Part shown: piece by piece, positions 1 to 13,313 of the stretch
How positions within the stretch are numbered: the first letter of the stretch is position 1
Layout of the letters: each line of letters opens with the position of its first letter
DNA from: Kuschelorhynchus macadamiae
Taxonomy: Eukaryota; Arthropoda; Insecta; Coleoptera; Curculionidae
Length of the DNA stretch: 64,000 nucleotides
Direction: 5' to 3'
Assembly: GCA_030620095.1 (NCBI GenBank)
Contig: JAUTXW010000550.1
Location: 124,001-188,000, forward strand
Position numbers and translations under genes: made by a program
Notes under the pieces: model-generated
Database searches by the model: none
Told to the model about the DNA's origin: nothing
Seen by the model: only the letters and a program-made list of their open reading frames with translations

Positions 1-596
1 TGCCTCTTATGGCAAGGTTCTTGTCAATTTTCTCGATTGTCTTTTATAAGCAGCGAGAATAACAAGGTCAATGTTTTTTTATTTTCCAGTTGTCATGTCC
101 TGTTGCAAACATATTGGAAAAGAAATCAAAAAGACGTATTTACGCCATTTTGAATTTTTTTCTACCCAAACGTTTCGGAGATAAAGACATGCTTTAATAC
201 ATTGCCTTAAAATTTGGGGTATGAGGTGTAATTCATCATAAAAAAAACTCGACGCGCTATGATGTACATATGCCGAAAATATCAAATATATTTATTCTTG
301 GCACAAAACACTTCTTGTGTCAATGAGACAAGTGCATAGCGGGGAAGTAGGAACTAGAGAAAAAAAGCTGTGTATTATAAAAATATCGTGTTTCATATGG
401 TTTTCGGGGTTTTTGATGGCATGAAGTTCTGTTTGACCAATCCTTTTAATTTTGACAATGCGTATTGCTGTTTGTATATAAATATGCATAGATAGCGCTT
501 TTAATATGATTAATATAATGTGTGTACCGTGGCTCTGGCAAAATTGGATATGCGGTGGACCCAGTGCCTACTTACATTTTATTAAGGACATGCAAA
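1..596. other. AT-rich DNA, no gene recognised (upstream intron or flank of snz)
   Basis: No exon, transposase similarity or repeat was recognised on either strand. The short open frames have no family resemblance. Because the snz exons downstream begin in the middle of the PX domain, this stretch is most likely intron of that gene, but the sequence does not prove it. Confidence 0.4.
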
Positions 597-1553
<957 letters not shown>

Positions 1554-2656
1554 TTAATCTAGGCGTAGGCCTTAAAATTATTCATTGAAGAGGTGCGCCG
1601 CCAAAATAGAATCCCGGTATGACAAAATCAATAGTATTGACAAAAAAACAAGAAAAAAGTCATCTCTTTTGTGACTATCATCAACAGATGAAATTCCTCC
1701 GGGGGCAGAATTACTGCTAACAATAAAAGGTAATTTCTAATATAAATTGTCCCAGATTTATCTCTCATTGTGTTTGTGTTTTTTATGGAACACCCAGTAT
1801 ATACATTTTTTCTAGATTTTATAATAAAGCCTTTTGTGGTGCTTTACAATAGAGGGAAAATTTCTATCCAGTAAGTTAAAATGCACATTTTTATTAATAT
1901 TTTGTTTATTCGAAATGAAAATGTTTAAATAAATATATATTAAAATATAAATATGTTTGTCATTACTGTCTAGAGCAAGAAAGCGTTTCTGGTAAGGTAT
2001 ATAGGGATCACTGGACTACAAATATAATACAAATAGGTTAATTGTTCAACATATAACCCCTACACGTAGAGGTATTCTTAATTATATTTTATGACCCTTT
2101 CCTTCCTTAATATTTTATTTTAACAGTAGAACCATACGTTTTTGCCATTACTGCTTTAAAAATGCAGATAATAAATACTTATTGTTCAGAAAAACCTTAT
2201 AAACTCAACCTTTTAAATTTAAATATATAGTGCTGCGTAAAATACTGAATATTTTAAGTATTTTGCTGGTACTTAATACTGCAAACAGATTTTTTAAATC
2301 ATGTACTTAATACTGGTTACTTTAAGTTCTTTTCACAGCTGTGCCCTGAAGTAGATTTTTCGATGAAAGTTATGGTAGTTTCATAAAATAATATAGTATT
2401 TGAGGGAAATAGTGAAAAACCACCTTTAACTGCAATACCTTTAAAGATTTTTAGTGGTTTTAAAAATAGAAATGTATAATAGCAAAATAGACCCAAAAAT
2501 ACATTTTGTTTTTATTTGATGGGCTAAATTTCATTATTACTTGAAGCGTGCCTTGTGTAATATTTACACAATTTACTTATTAATGTGAATAACTTTTAGT
2601 TATTGATATAGAACCGAGTATAAAACTCTCGTATTTCAAGAATGTGCTTTTTTTAG
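1554..2656. other. Intron-like AT-rich DNA, nothing recognised
   Basis: No coding similarity was seen on either strand. It ends at the polypyrimidine tract and acceptor of the first recognisable snz exon. Confidence 0.4.
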
Positions 2657-2875
2657 TATTCAGATCTTTCCAAAATAGCCTTTCCTGGCAAGAAGACATT
2701 CCATAATATGGATAGAGCAGTATTAGAACGACGAATGAAAATGTTAGGTTATTATATGGGCGAACTGTGCCAAATCCATGTGATAAATTCTCATTATGGC
2801 CTTAGGGAACTTTTAATGACATTTTTAGAACAAGGTGATTATGATAAAGCAACGGGTGGTCCTATCTCCACAACA
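2657..2875 (+). CDS. snz: Sorting nexin (SNX25/Snazarus type), exon with PX-domain end
   Basis: First visible exon of a Snazarus/SNX25-like sorting nexin. These are membrane proteins that contact lipid droplets, ER and plasma membrane and carry RGS, PX and nexin-C domains. The translation contains AFPGKKTFHNMDRAVLERRM, then RELLMTFLEQGDYDKA and GGPISTT, matching the second half of a PX domain and its exit. The 3' border is ACAACA followed by GTAAGT, in phase 0. Two acceptors are possible, TTTTTTTAG before 2657 (phase 0, chosen because it agrees with the next junction) or TATTCAG before 2664 (phase 2). Upstream exons (membrane segment, PXA, RGS, start of PX) are not in the window. Family assignment is from recall of conserved motifs; SNX13/14 are relatives, but the match to SNX25 is best. 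Confidence 0.85.
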
Positions 2876-5800
2876 GTAAGTCTTCTGAAGTTAAACACAC
2901 ATACAGGAATATAAGTTTAAAAATAAAATTTATGGAGTTAATTAAATTGATTGAAGTATAGAAATTTTTACAAAAACAACTAGGTGAAATGTGTTAAGAG
3001 TCGAGACTCGTTTTAGGGGAAAGTGTAGTTAGTTACAGCTGAATTAGGGATTGCGTTAGCGTTCTAACAGGCCTTAAATAAAGGAATCATTGAATACTAC
3101 ACGAATCAAATTGAAAGACATGTCTACGTGTAGCAAAAGGCTAGATTGCCTCATCTAAATTTTAATAATTTTCAGGTAAAAACTATGTATGTAGTATGCG
3201 TTAGCATACTACATACATAGCATAGCGTTCTAGTAGGATGTAAGCGAGGCTGTCAGCGAGTAATTCACAAATGAAATTGAGTGCCTCGTGACGAATATCT
3301 AGTCGGCCTCATTCTATATTTGCTATAATTAAGTAATTCGAACGAAAGGTTCTGTCCACGGAGAAGTACATCATTTAGAAGTCAAATTACTTAAACATAT
3401 CTTATATTACATCTAAGTGAGAACAGTTTAAATCGGAGAAAACAAAATATAAAAATATTTACTTCTGAAAAACTCTAAAACTTTTATGTATAATATGAAA
3501 TATTAAAAAAAAAACATCATTTCTAAGAACCGTTTTTTCTACTTCAATAAAATAATCGTCGTCATTCGAGTCTAAATCGTTCATATTACAGAAAGAATAT
3601 GTGAAGAATCAATCAGTATTTCCTGTGGCCAGACTTCGTTTATTATAGTGTTAGTGTGTCTGATGAAGTTCTACCATTTTTCTGGAAATACTAAAATAAT
3701 AAGAACTATAGAGATCACGTCGTTGTTTTTTTAAATAAATACATCGGAGACTACAAAATTTAACATAAAAAATAAGCTATTAGCCGAGTCAAGTTAGACC
3801 AAAAGAGGGCCGTGCCTTTCATTAATTCTTTTTGGGCACTCCCAATAAGAGTAATATGAGTTCAGACAAGGGATGCATCCTACAATTGGTTCAGCGGTTT
3901 GGCCAGAATAAGCAGTCAAAAATGAGCAAAACGTTCAATTTTGGCTGAAAAGTGCGTTACACTCACTTTCAAACGCCTGTGACACGAAAACAGCTCATGA
4001 CGTTTGAAACCAAAATCACCCACATTCGTCTGGGGAAACCGATTTTTATGCAATTTAATCTTTCAGTTTGGTTGCGGACCGTGTTTGGTGTTGTTACAGC
4101 GTGAATGTGGCCACATATTATTTTTTAAAACTGATAATTCAACATTAATAATAATTTACTAATAATTAAATTTATTTAAATTTAATACCTAGTTTACTTT
4201 AGGTTCCCAAGGGATATTGGGTATAGCTTCGAGTGGAGACTAGAATTATAGAACTCCTCCTTTCTAAACTCGGTGAAAAATTTGCCTTCTTCTCCAGGGG
4301 AGCCCCTGTTCTATAATGACATGATCATGATTGTAATTTGGGATAAATTAATATTGTTTAAATGCGGTCGAACACGACACTGTGATGGCAGTAGTTTTTT
4401 GCTCTTAGGTCGAAATGAAACGACCTGCAGTCGTCGAAATCGATTAAATTGTTTAGCTCTGAGCTGCCAGATCTGCTGGACTTTGTTGGTATAGTTGTAT
4501 GCCAGAGTTGGACTTTGTTGGTATGTTTGTATTAAAAGCCATTGCCACGAGCGGTACTGGTGACAATGATTTAGAATTTTATTCATCCTTCGTTATTGTC
4601 GCATTCCTGTCTAGATATAAAAGGAGCCACTTTCAAAATTGCTTCACAAAATACTTTTTGATCTAGGAAAATATGCAACAATAAAATAGGAAACCCTCAG
4701 TTTACAGACTGCTGGATGGTTACGCATGCGTCATCAGTCTACGAAAATGATGAAAGACGTGCTTTTGAAACAACATATTACTTTTATTCGATTTGAATTC
4801 CATAAATCAGTAATAAAAGGAAAGGATGAAACATAAAATATTGTCCTCCGAATATGAATACAATCAAGAAATAGGTCAAAATATTAAATTATCAAAACGA
4901 ACATGTTAGACAAAGACATCAACATAGGCAGGCTTTCATGTCAAATCCTTAAGTCAAAGATTTATTTGGATGTCATTAATATGGTCACTTTATATTGATC
5001 ATATTTGTGTTATTATAAAGTTTTGTGCCGTTTAATATTTAGATCAGTCCTTTTAGGAAGCTATTTTTGTTGTATCTTTTGCTGCTGGTAAGTACTGCCA
5101 TTCAGTAATTTAATTTATAATTATTAATAATATTTATAGCCACCAGTTTTTTTATTAAACCTCGAAATTTTGATTTGATTCGTGTGAATATAAATGAATG
5201 ATGACGCGGGGGTAAACATCCGACGGATCAATTGTATGTAGAAGAGTTAGCGTTCTAACATGACGTACTCTTTACGAGAACTACATGAATAAAGTTGACT
5301 GCCAAGTTTCTGCCCATCAAGGAATCAATTTAATTGATAGACTGTTCATCGTGACTTTACTTTTTGAGCCTAATCTGTCAGAATGACAACTAATTATCAT
5401 TGGTTTTTGACCCAAAATGAGACCCCTTTTAATTTTCCTGATAGGCAGAAAGTTGGCAGTCAACCCTATTCATGTAGTACTTGTAAAGAGCTTTTATTTA
5501 AGTCATGTTAGAACGCTAATGTATTACACATGAGTACAATACATTTTTGTTAATTCTGAATTAGGCATACCATCTAAAACGAGCTTCGACGCTAATGCAT
5601 TTCATATAGGGTCTTAGCACAGTAAGTTCCCGGACCATATGTTATTAAACATTTAGTAGTGCTTCTTAACCATATTTTGTTGTTAACATTCTTATTGACA
5701 AATTGCTTGTTTTTGCTTCAATAATGGCTTTATTACGCCAACAGACATCTCAACTGCAACTGCTGGTCAACCGTTTTTAATATCCCTTGCAGATTCTGAA

Positions 5801-6052
5801 TAATATAGCATATATAGAACATATTCAGTATTGTTATTTAGTATGGTGCTGTTATGTTAGCCATCGTCTCTTTTTTATATTGTTATCTTAGATACTATTT
5901 TATCTTCTGTGATTCAATTTCTTATTTTGTACTTTAAATGAATAAGTTGATGAAGCTTTTTTTATATTACCCATATCAAAAGATGATTTTTTTAAATATT
6001 TTATCAACTCTTTGAAATGATACCAAAAAAATCCAGTAAATATTATTTCTAG
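2876..6052. other. snz intron with MITE-like repeats
   Basis: Intron of snz. It holds a hairpin MITE (5245-5521) and outer inverted ends: 2993-3070 carries ACTCGTTTTAG and GCGTTAGCGTTCTAACA, and 5555-5610 carries reverse-complement forms of the same blocks. Around 4476-4540 a 17 bp phrase (TTGGACTTTGTTGGTAT) occurs twice. No gene was recognised in it. Confidence 0.5.
5245..5521. repeat. Hairpin MITE in snz intron
   Basis: The left arm begins GTTAGCGTTCTAACATGAC and contains ACTACATGAATAAAGTTGAC. The right arm is its reverse complement with ATTAGCGTTCTAACATGAC and ACTACATGAATAGGGTTGAC. The arms are about 90 bp each and the element about 277 bp. The same GTTAGCGTTCTAACA block recurs at 3055-3072. 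The element is non-coding. Confidence 0.7.
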
Positions 6053-6220
6053 ATTAACACTATAGTGAATCCTATAAAGTCTGGGATGAAGTCGATAAAA
6101 AACATGCCTGAGCAGCTTATTAACACAGTTGATGAAGTTGTTGGTGGCCTTTCAAAAGTGTTCCATGGTAAAAGTGGAAAACTGCCAGAAACCAGTAAAG
6201 TTGGAGCATCGATAGAAGAT
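6053..6220 (+). CDS. snz: Sorting nexin snz, linker exon after PX domain
   Basis: 56 codons in phase 0 at both ends: acceptor TATTTCTAG before ATTAACACT and donor GAAGAT followed by GTAAGT. The product reads INTIVNPIKSGMKSIKNMPE and then ends in KLPETSKVGASIED. This VNP-x-KSGM-x-S segment directly follows the PX domain in SNX25-type proteins. The exon joins in frame to the one ending at 2875. Confidence 0.88.
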
Positions 6221-6830
6221 GTAAGTGAATTTATAAATATGTTAATTTCTGTTTTTTGACTCACCACCTGGGAACCCTATGGCTAAAAATTAAATGGTAA
6301 TTGTAATAGTACAATAAGGTCTTGGCGATACTATTTCGTTATCTAAAAGATACCATGAAATAAGAATGTAAGTTTCGGTATTCACACAACTCTGACATAT
6401 CACCTTGTTATATAGAGTGAGGAGTTATTAAGGAAACGACGGTTCAGTGTAACACTACATTGTGCCTCACCAGTGGAAGGAGGAGGGAGATGAAGCAAAA
6501 ACAAACTCTGGAAAATAACACATTCACCTTTCTGTAAAACTGTTTATATACACGTCTTTTGAGCTCAATATTTTTTTATATCCATAATTGTTTTTTATTC
6601 TAATGTATAGCTTAGCAGAATTAGTCACAAAAACTTAAAAAAATCAAGGTGGATTTTTATTTTGATGTTCTAAGCATATCCTAAAAAGTACCCTAAAACT
6701 TGAGCCATGGGTTTGAAGTATCTTCTCAAGGAAATTATTTATAAGGAATCGCATTTTTATAAATAAAAATCAAAATATCTCAACATTGTATTTAAAACAA
6801 CCAATAAAAAGGAAAGTTATTTCTGACTGT

Positions 6831-7195
6831 AAAAAATCGATACATTTGCCCGGAACTTCCCTTGTAGCAAATACTACAACACACAAAGTATACTGTTCCT
6901 GTATGTATTATTTAGTAAAAACTTTATATGTAGTAAGTATTTAATTTGTAATTATTATACTTTGTATGATAAAAGAAAAGCTTAGTTGTGAGAAATTTCG
7001 TTAAAAGGGCTTTACCAGTTATCATCAAAGTACCCGAAACTATTCTCGTAATGAAGCTATCGTTTTATTAAAAAAAAGTTAAATATACTAAAATTTATAT
7101 AAAATGTAAAAAGTTATTACTAAATGAATATATAAACTGTGCTGTCTGAATTTTGAGGGAAGTTTCAGATAAAGGTTAAAATACCAATTTTTTTA
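6831..7195. repeat. MITE copy with CCCGGAACTTCC ends
   Basis: The left end reads AAAAAATCGATACATTTGCC followed by CGGAACTTCCC. The right end, near 7150-7195, carries the reverse complement in mutated form (GAGGGAAGTTTCAGATAAAG). It belongs to the same family as the cleaner copy at 7788-8127. Confidence 0.55.
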
Positions 7196-7261
7196 TATGG
7201 TATGCCTAGGAGGCTTAACCCACATCCACTTACCATAAAGAAAAACAATTTAAATTTTTAG

Positions 7262-7500
7262 TCCCCTTCCTCCAGATCAATTTCCTTTACATCCTCATCT
7301 TCCTCGACGACTTGATCAAAAATCTTTGAATCTTTTCTTGAACGAAGAAAACCATTGGGCCTACTTTTTCAGCAAAATCTTCATTACTTTCTTTTTCTTC
7401 TGCCTTAGCGCTGAAACATGATTGTCCACGACAATGCCCGCTTATTGAAGAACATCGGAGGCCTATTTTTCTGTATTTAGCCTTTAGTGCAGTTCCAAAA
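7262..7500 (-). pseudogene. C-terminal fragment of a Cys-rich transposon-like gene family
   Basis: On the minus strand the translation contains IGLRCSSISGHCRGQSC followed by an acidic tail (EEKESNEDFAEKVG). This resembles the C-terminal Cys-rich tail (KAGLKCS...C.HCRGQ.C) of the repetitive insect protein family found in a longer broken copy at 25966-27772. It is a short fragment with stops around it. The function of the family is unknown to me. Confidence 0.5.
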
Positions 7501-7529
7501 TATACGTATTATTTATCAACTGATTAGGA

Positions 7530-7760
7530 GCCGGTGCCAAAAGGCAAAATTTTGCACCAAAAAATCAATGTGATATAGTAATAAATTAGTAAAAGTTTTG
7601 TACAAATTCAACATGGTACAAAACAATGGCGCTCTAATACAATCTTGAAAAAATCAGTGTAAAAAATTGCTTCTTCAATTTATTTTAGATTAGTATAGAA
7701 TAGGTGGAGACTGGTGAAGTATTGGTACAATTCCAATATAGTGGAACAAAATGGTGGTAT
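7530..7760. repeat. Degenerate dispersed repeat (AATGGCGGC family)
   Basis: Contains AAAATTTTGCACCAAAAAAT, TGGTACAAAACAATGGCG and a second partial unit ending GGAACAAAATGGTGG. The same phrases occur at 20330-20660 and, inverted, at 41380-41960. It is non-coding and arranged as loosely tandem units of about 120 bp. Confidence 0.5.
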
Positions 7761-7787
7761 ATCAAAATGTTTGAAAGAATAATTTAA

Positions 7788-8127
7788 AAAAAAACCGTAT
7801 ATTTCCTTTACCCGGAACTTCCTTTTATTAGAAATAAAAAAATATGATCCTATTTAGTTTCACAAATAGTCATTTAGTTGTTACATATTAAAATTATGTT
7901 TTCCATATACGGGAACTTTTGGTCTGTTGGGTAAAACCAATCTGCAAATGAACTTCACTGGAAATTCCTTCCTGAACCGTGTGTCTGGGAAACTGAAAGA
8001 AAACGCATTTTATGTATTTGTTAATGACAATGTGCTGAACTAAATAGGGTCATACTGCATTATTCCTAGTAAAAAGAAATGTTAATATTGAGGGAAGTTC
8101 CGGGTAAAGGAAATTTACAGTTTTTTT
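7788..8127. repeat. MITE, about 340 bp, TIR with TTTACCCGGAACTTCC
   Basis: The left end reads AAAACCGTATATTTCC then TTTACCCGGAACTTCC. The right end in reverse complement reads AAAACTGTAAATTTCC then TTTACCCGGAACTTCC. The terminal inverted repeats are about 35 bp with few mismatches. Inside, CCTATTTAGTT also appears inverted (AACTAAATAGG). A further one-ended copy lies at 42200-42320. Confidence 0.72.
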
Positions 8128-8889
8128 CTTTTTAGTTAAAACAAGATATGGTAAATTATATGCGACGGAAGTCGACTCGTGACGTTAAAATAAGGAAAAA
8201 GCATGACATACTCGAGGTCTTCTAGAAATGCTTTCCCAAGGTGTCTATTAATTTGATAAAAATAACAGTTGGTGATAATACCACAAATGCGGTTGTCCTA
8301 GCCTGCACCTGATGATTGAGATTCCTGTTTTTCTTTTAATCGCTTTTTAAAGGAACCCCTTAGTCAATCGATGTTTGTTTTAATTGCATGAAGAGTAGCG
8401 ATCCTATGTACTTTTTTACATTGGATTAGCATAGGCTCTATTTTTTATTCCTGGCTTTGTATTTACAAGACTTAATCAGTGGCGTAATTAAAAATTTTGA
8501 CCCCCTTTCCCGTTCCAGTTTTCAACAACAATAATTAAAATTGCCCGATGCGGCGAAATTCATCTTTTTTTTAATATACTTACGGCGTAAGGCGAATTTT
8601 TTCTGTAAGAGAACTGGTGTACTGTGCCTGTGGAACGCAGAGTCTATCCGCCTATCCGGAAATAAAAAAGTTGTAATTTTTGTTCAATTCTCATCAAAGT
8701 AGCTATATTGAATAGTATTTTACATAAAGTAATAATTGGCTTTTTTCACAGCAAACCTAACCAATTTAAACCTGATCCAACACTTTTTATATCAACGCAA
8801 AAAAAACAATCTAACCAGGGCTAACCAAACCCAAACAGAAATGCACACCAAATTCCAGATTTTAATAAACAAAAAAAAACTTAAAAAAA

Positions 8890-8968
8890 AATAGTGTAAA
8901 CAGACTTCGAACTCACTACATATCGAATACTACTCCACCACGCTATCACTGAGCCAGATAGGTCATGC
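8890..8968 (-). repeat. tRNA-like SINE head (A and B box)
   Basis: On the minus strand, TGGCTCAGTGATAGCG resembles an RNA polymerase III A box, and GTAGTGAGTTCGAAG, about 45 bases downstream, resembles a B box. The spacing fits a tRNA-derived SINE. I cannot fold a complete tRNA cloverleaf, so a tRNA gene is not claimed. Confidence 0.4.
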
Positions 8969-8988
8969 TAGAGAATAAATAAACCTTA

Positions 8989-9805
8989 TTATTTTTTTTT
9001 TCTACGAGCAAACGGCGAAGGCCTAAATACTAGGTACCGTGGTTGCTTTAAGCAAAGATAGAGAAAATTTATTGATGCGGGACTTAAAGACTTGCAGTTT
9101 AGGAGAAGAAGGAAAGGCATTTGCTGATAACACACTGGAACACTGGATATAAGGGAGCGAACCAAAAGGGAGGTCTTTAGTCTTTTCAGTTGCACTGTGG
9201 GTCGATGCTCGTGTATCCCTGGCAGGAATGACTTAAGGAAGTCATAATGGATGATAATTCATCAGAACAGAGTCCTTGGTAGTATCTGTAAAACAGAGCT
9301 AGATCGCCCATAATTCGACGATGCTCTAGTGATGCAAGCTTCCTTTTGATGTTTGAACCTTCAATCAGACGAATAGCTATTCTTTCGACAGAGTCAAGGA
9401 TATTATGGATTGAAGTAGAAGCTGCTCACTATATATGAGAGCAATACTCAAGACGGGGTCTGATTTGCGAAGTTTAAAGGGTAAACAAGTTGGCAAACAA
9501 AAAAGAAAATCGAATGCCAGCGAAGATCTTTCTAAAAAGTGATACCGGCTAGGTTAAAGGAATCTTTTTTTCAGGTATTTGATTATTCATTTGAATGATG
9601 TGGGACTGGGAGATAATTTGTGAGATAGTAAGCAAGACTGTGTCTTAGTGGCGTTAAACTGGACAAGGTTCTTTGGTCCCCATTCTACGATTTTAATGAG
9701 GTCTTCCGTCAGGGATAAAGTCATTACTTTATGCCTATCATCAAATTCAGTCTTGGAGGCAGGTTTGGGAAATTGTATATTGGAGTGGAGCATGAAGAAC
9801 AACTG
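8989..9805 (-). pseudogene. 3' part of a non-LTR retrotransposon (Jockey/CR1-like)
   Basis: Minus-strand reading across frameshifts gives QFNATKTQSCLLSHK, then RPRLEYCSHIW, LDSVERIAIRLIEGSN, HRRIMGDLALFYRYYQGLCS, and finally LQVFKSRINKFSLSLL. These are the post-RT C-terminal blocks of Jockey/CR1-clade ORF2 proteins, in the right order. An A-rich run of about 10 bases at 8989-8998 (T on the plus strand) marks the 3' tail. The 5' side stops abruptly against a hAT remnant at about 9805. Several frameshifts and stops make it inactive. Confidence 0.72.
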
Positions 9806-10560
9806 CTATCGAGTTGTTTAAAATTACAAATGATGCTATTCTCAGCTTAGACTTGCAGTGGAAGGATTGTGTCGGAATTTGCACTGATGGAGCTCAAACC
9901 ATGCCCGGTGGTTACAACAGTTTAGAAGCACTTGTGAAGAAGGAATCTCCAGGAGTAGTCTGAACACTGTATGATTCACTGGGAAATTTTAGAATCAAAA
10001 AGTCCTGGGCTAAATATTTAGTCTTTATCGATGATGTTAATTATATAAAAACCATACCTCTAAAATCAAGGATTTTCCCGTATCTTTGTGAAGATATAGG
10101 GGCTGAACATATATCACTGTTATTTTATTCTTCCTCCAAGTGGTTGCCACGGGTTAAGGTGTTCAAGCGCCTCTAGAATTAAGAAATGAATTAGCGATGT
10201 TCTTGGGCGAGAAGGGTAATAAACATGCGGAAGATTTCTAGGACAATTTCTAGTGAAGCTTTCTACTTAGCAGACATATTCGAAAAAACAATTTACTTCA
10301 TCTTTGACTTCAAGGAAATAATGCAACTATATTTGAATTAAGTGAAATGGTAAACGCTTGTAAGAAAACACAATTGTGGAATGACAAATTAAAAGAAAAC
10401 GTCTTTGAAATGTTTCCAACAATGTTAGAATTTATCCAGAATAACCCGCCAGTAGAGAATCGTAAGAAGTTGATGATAAAACAGTGGATGGTAATTTGGA
10501 AAATTTGAGCACTACTTTCAGCAATTACTGTTTTCCAGAAGGCATTGAATTTTGGTAATG
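9806..10560 (+). pseudogene. hAT-type transposase remnant (ZBED5/SCAND3-like)
   Basis: Plus-strand frames read LDLQWKDCVGICTDGAQTM, ALVKKESPG, IKTIPLKSRIFPYLCEDIGA, SSKWLPRVKVFKRL, LADIFEKT, and VNACKKTQLWNDKLKENVFE then MFPTMLEFIQNN. These follow, in order, the catalytic region and C-terminal region of the domesticated-hAT family that includes ZBED5 and SCAND3. Many stops and frameshifts show decay. The N-terminal zinc finger is not seen. Confidence 0.7.
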
Positions 10561-11644
10561 TCATTAATAAATGTCTGAAGTGAATGTTTTTTTAACCATT
10601 CTCTTACTAAAGCAAAAACGATCGTCTCCTATTAATTAACTTTTGTGAAACTGGTTCTTCCGCTCTAGCTGCTTTAAAATCCAAATAACGAAACAAGCTC
10701 AGAGTGTTTATCCCGAATATGAAACCAAACCTGGACAGGCGTCTTAAAACAGAACACTTTAAAGCGAGCACATATTAATCATTAGTTATATATCCTTACA
10801 AATTTTATAAGTATTTCTATTTTGGTTTTAATGCTTTCATTACAAATTTAAATTTGAAACAAACATATGACAAATTTTAATGTCTTATTCAAATATTCGG
10901 CGGCCTCAACCCTGTGCATCTGGTTTAGTATAATATAGTAGAAATTAAAATTATGGACGTTTTATTTGTTTTATAATGGATTTCCATCAAGTATCTGGTA
11001 ACTCAATTGAATAAATCAGAAGTATGGCACGAGGATTAGTCTTATACCCCGGGCATGCTACACGGGATTAATTTCTGTGTGGAATTTAATAGTCCATTCA
11101 CAAGCCCAAAATCATTTCATTTTTGGCACTCAGGCCATTCTTGTTAAAACGGTTAAAGCTATCAAATTCGATTCAGAAAAAAAGAAAAGAACATTTTTTG
11201 TTGGGCTCTCTTGTATTGGATTTATGAATTTATCCACTGATTAAAAAAACGAATATTTACGAGTTACTTCTTTCTTTACAAAAATAAAAGCTTAAATTAA
11301 AAAGTCGTTAAAAAGAGCTCCTGGTAAAAAATTCTTTCTTTTAATATTTTTACAGCTATAGATTTAATTATTTACGTAGGAAGTGTTAACGTCTGACCTT
11401 TGCAATGCCTTTCTGTGATATTACCGTAAAAGCTGTATTTCTCTTTGAAGAAATTCGGCAAAACCGGTTTTTTAATCGAGTCAGTCATACATTCGATTAA
11501 TGGTACAAAAAAAAAATCATATCAAATGTGTTATATAAATAAGTTAATCTTCGAATGAATCTTTCAATAATTGATAGAACTGGAGTGTCAATAAGAAAAA
11601 GATCACCTACATATACCTACCCTTGACTTTTTCTTTGTTTTTAG

Positions 11645-11859
11645 AACGATGACAACATTCCTCTTAGGATAATGTTGCTCTTGATGGATGAAGTATTTGA
11701 CTTGAAATCTAGAAATCAGTGGTTAAGAAGAAGAATAGTAACCATTCTACGACAAATTGTGAGAACAATGTTTGGAGATATTGTAAATAGAAGAATTTTA
11801 GATTACGTTTCATATATTACTAGCCCTAAAAATGTTGCGCATTATCTGTACGTTTTTAA
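11645..11859 (+). CDS. snz: Sorting nexin snz, nexin-C domain exon 1
   Basis: The exon starts after TTTTTAG and ends TTTTTAA followed by GTAAGT. It has 71 codons plus 2 nt. The product has NDDNIPLRIMLLLMDEVFDL, RNQWLRRRIVTILRQIV and RRILDYVSYITSP, the first half of the nexin-C domain. The trailing AA pairs with the G that opens the next exon to restore a lysine codon, so the phase is consistent. Confidence 0.9.
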
Positions 11860-13313
11860 GTAAGTAAGAAGGATATTTTCATAATAATTATAAAAATACT
11901 AAATACGTTTAAACAAATTTTATTATGCCAAAAGACTCACTCAACTGATGAAAGACACAAACTTATTATTAAATGATGGTAGAAGATAAATGGATCAACC
12001 GAAACAAACAGTTAAATATGATCATATAGGAGGAATTTAAGTTTAAGTTAGTTTAAGTTACGTTACGTTCCTGTGAAAGGAACTCAAAAAGATAAACGCC
12101 TCCCCGCTGTTGTCATTTTAATAAACATATCAGATATGAATTGATTATTAACGTTAAATTCTATAACGGTGTATCTAAATGTTGGCCGTTCTCAAATCTG
12201 AGTGCCCTTTTCGGGGAATGACATGCCAATTTTTCAACACCAATTTTTTTTTCAATTACAGTTTGATAGTGATCTTCATAACATTTATAAGTTGCATTTG
12301 ACTTGAACGTAAAACTAAAGGCTGGCAAATCATGTTCTATTTTTTTGGTAATAAGGGAATTCAAATTTAGATATTGCATAATTTAAGCGTACAAATAAAT
12401 AAAATGTCAGTACCCATCTTTTTTACAAAGCAAACCAATTTAAGGATTTATTTCTACCAAATCGTATATTTCATATTCATTCATATGTGATACACTTATC
12501 TTTATCATTACTTTATATCTGCTTCATCCATTGAAGAATATTTGTATGCGCTTGCCTTCTATTCGGTTGTTTAGAAACCATATTACAACCCTTTTTAAGG
12601 GTAACTCCAATCTATGGATATCTAGCAGATATAAACGTCACATGCTTTCGCTAATTTATAAAATGTTAGAAGTCTTCTAAAAACGCACAGAATAGCACTA
12701 TTAACTAGTAATACTTTCGGTACGATTGGTATCGGATTATGTTTTTACTATTATATAATGGTAAATATATCAGTGAAAATTTTAGAAGTGACGGTAATAA
12801 TTAGATTGTATGGTAAGAGTGGGCGTCGTCTAAAAATGCGCGCAGTATTTTAAGCATAACAGGCTGTGTAAAGTGATCCATATTTTGCTAAAAGTTGAAG
12901 TAGATACAACGTAAGCTTATTAAAACAATATGTTCCTTAGCCAAAAAATGTTCAAGTAATATTTCATTTTACGTTTTCACCTTTGGAACCACAGTTTGTC
13001 TCTTTATTGCGAGTTGTAAATAAACAAATTATATTTTAATCAAATTATGACTGGGTTGTTCCATCTAGTTTCATAGTACGGATATAAAGTAGTTTTACGG
13101 TTTTATAATATTAATGCAAGAGTACGCATATGTGATTAAGCAAAGGAGTCACTGATACAATTCATTATTTTACCAATTTTTTTATTCGATTTTGTTCTTA
13201 AACGATTAAAAAGGAGCCTATGTACATAAAAGACTTCTAACATTTAAGATAAAAAAGGGTATGTTAACTACTTTCAGATATGACGATACAAAAGAACAAG
13301 ACAAGAATATAAA

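Larger units (their letters stand above)
6221..11644. other. snz intron holding several broken mobile elements
   Basis: A 5.4 kb intron. In order it holds a MITE (6831-7195), a fragment of a Cys-rich transposon-like gene, a degenerate tandem repeat, a second MITE copy (7788-8127), a tRNA-like SINE head, a non-LTR tail and a hAT remnant, each listed separately. Positions 8130-8890 and 10600-11644 show nothing recognisable. Confidence 0.6.

Noticed and set aside
3650..3710. CTGATGAAG followed by GGAAATAC as a hammerhead
   Set aside because: No stem II can be drawn between the boxes and no TC/stem I partner is present.
4273..4586. Overlapping open frames of 73 and 91 codons on the two strands
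   Set aside because: No family resemblance, low start context, and they overlap a small direct repeat. Regarded as chance frames.
8890..8968. A tRNA gene
   Set aside because: A- and B-box-like strings exist but no acceptor stem or anticodon loop can be folded. SINE head is the better reading.
12161..12379. 72-codon minus-strand open frame as a small gene
   Set aside because: No similarity, no splice or promoter context, and it lies in an snz intron.
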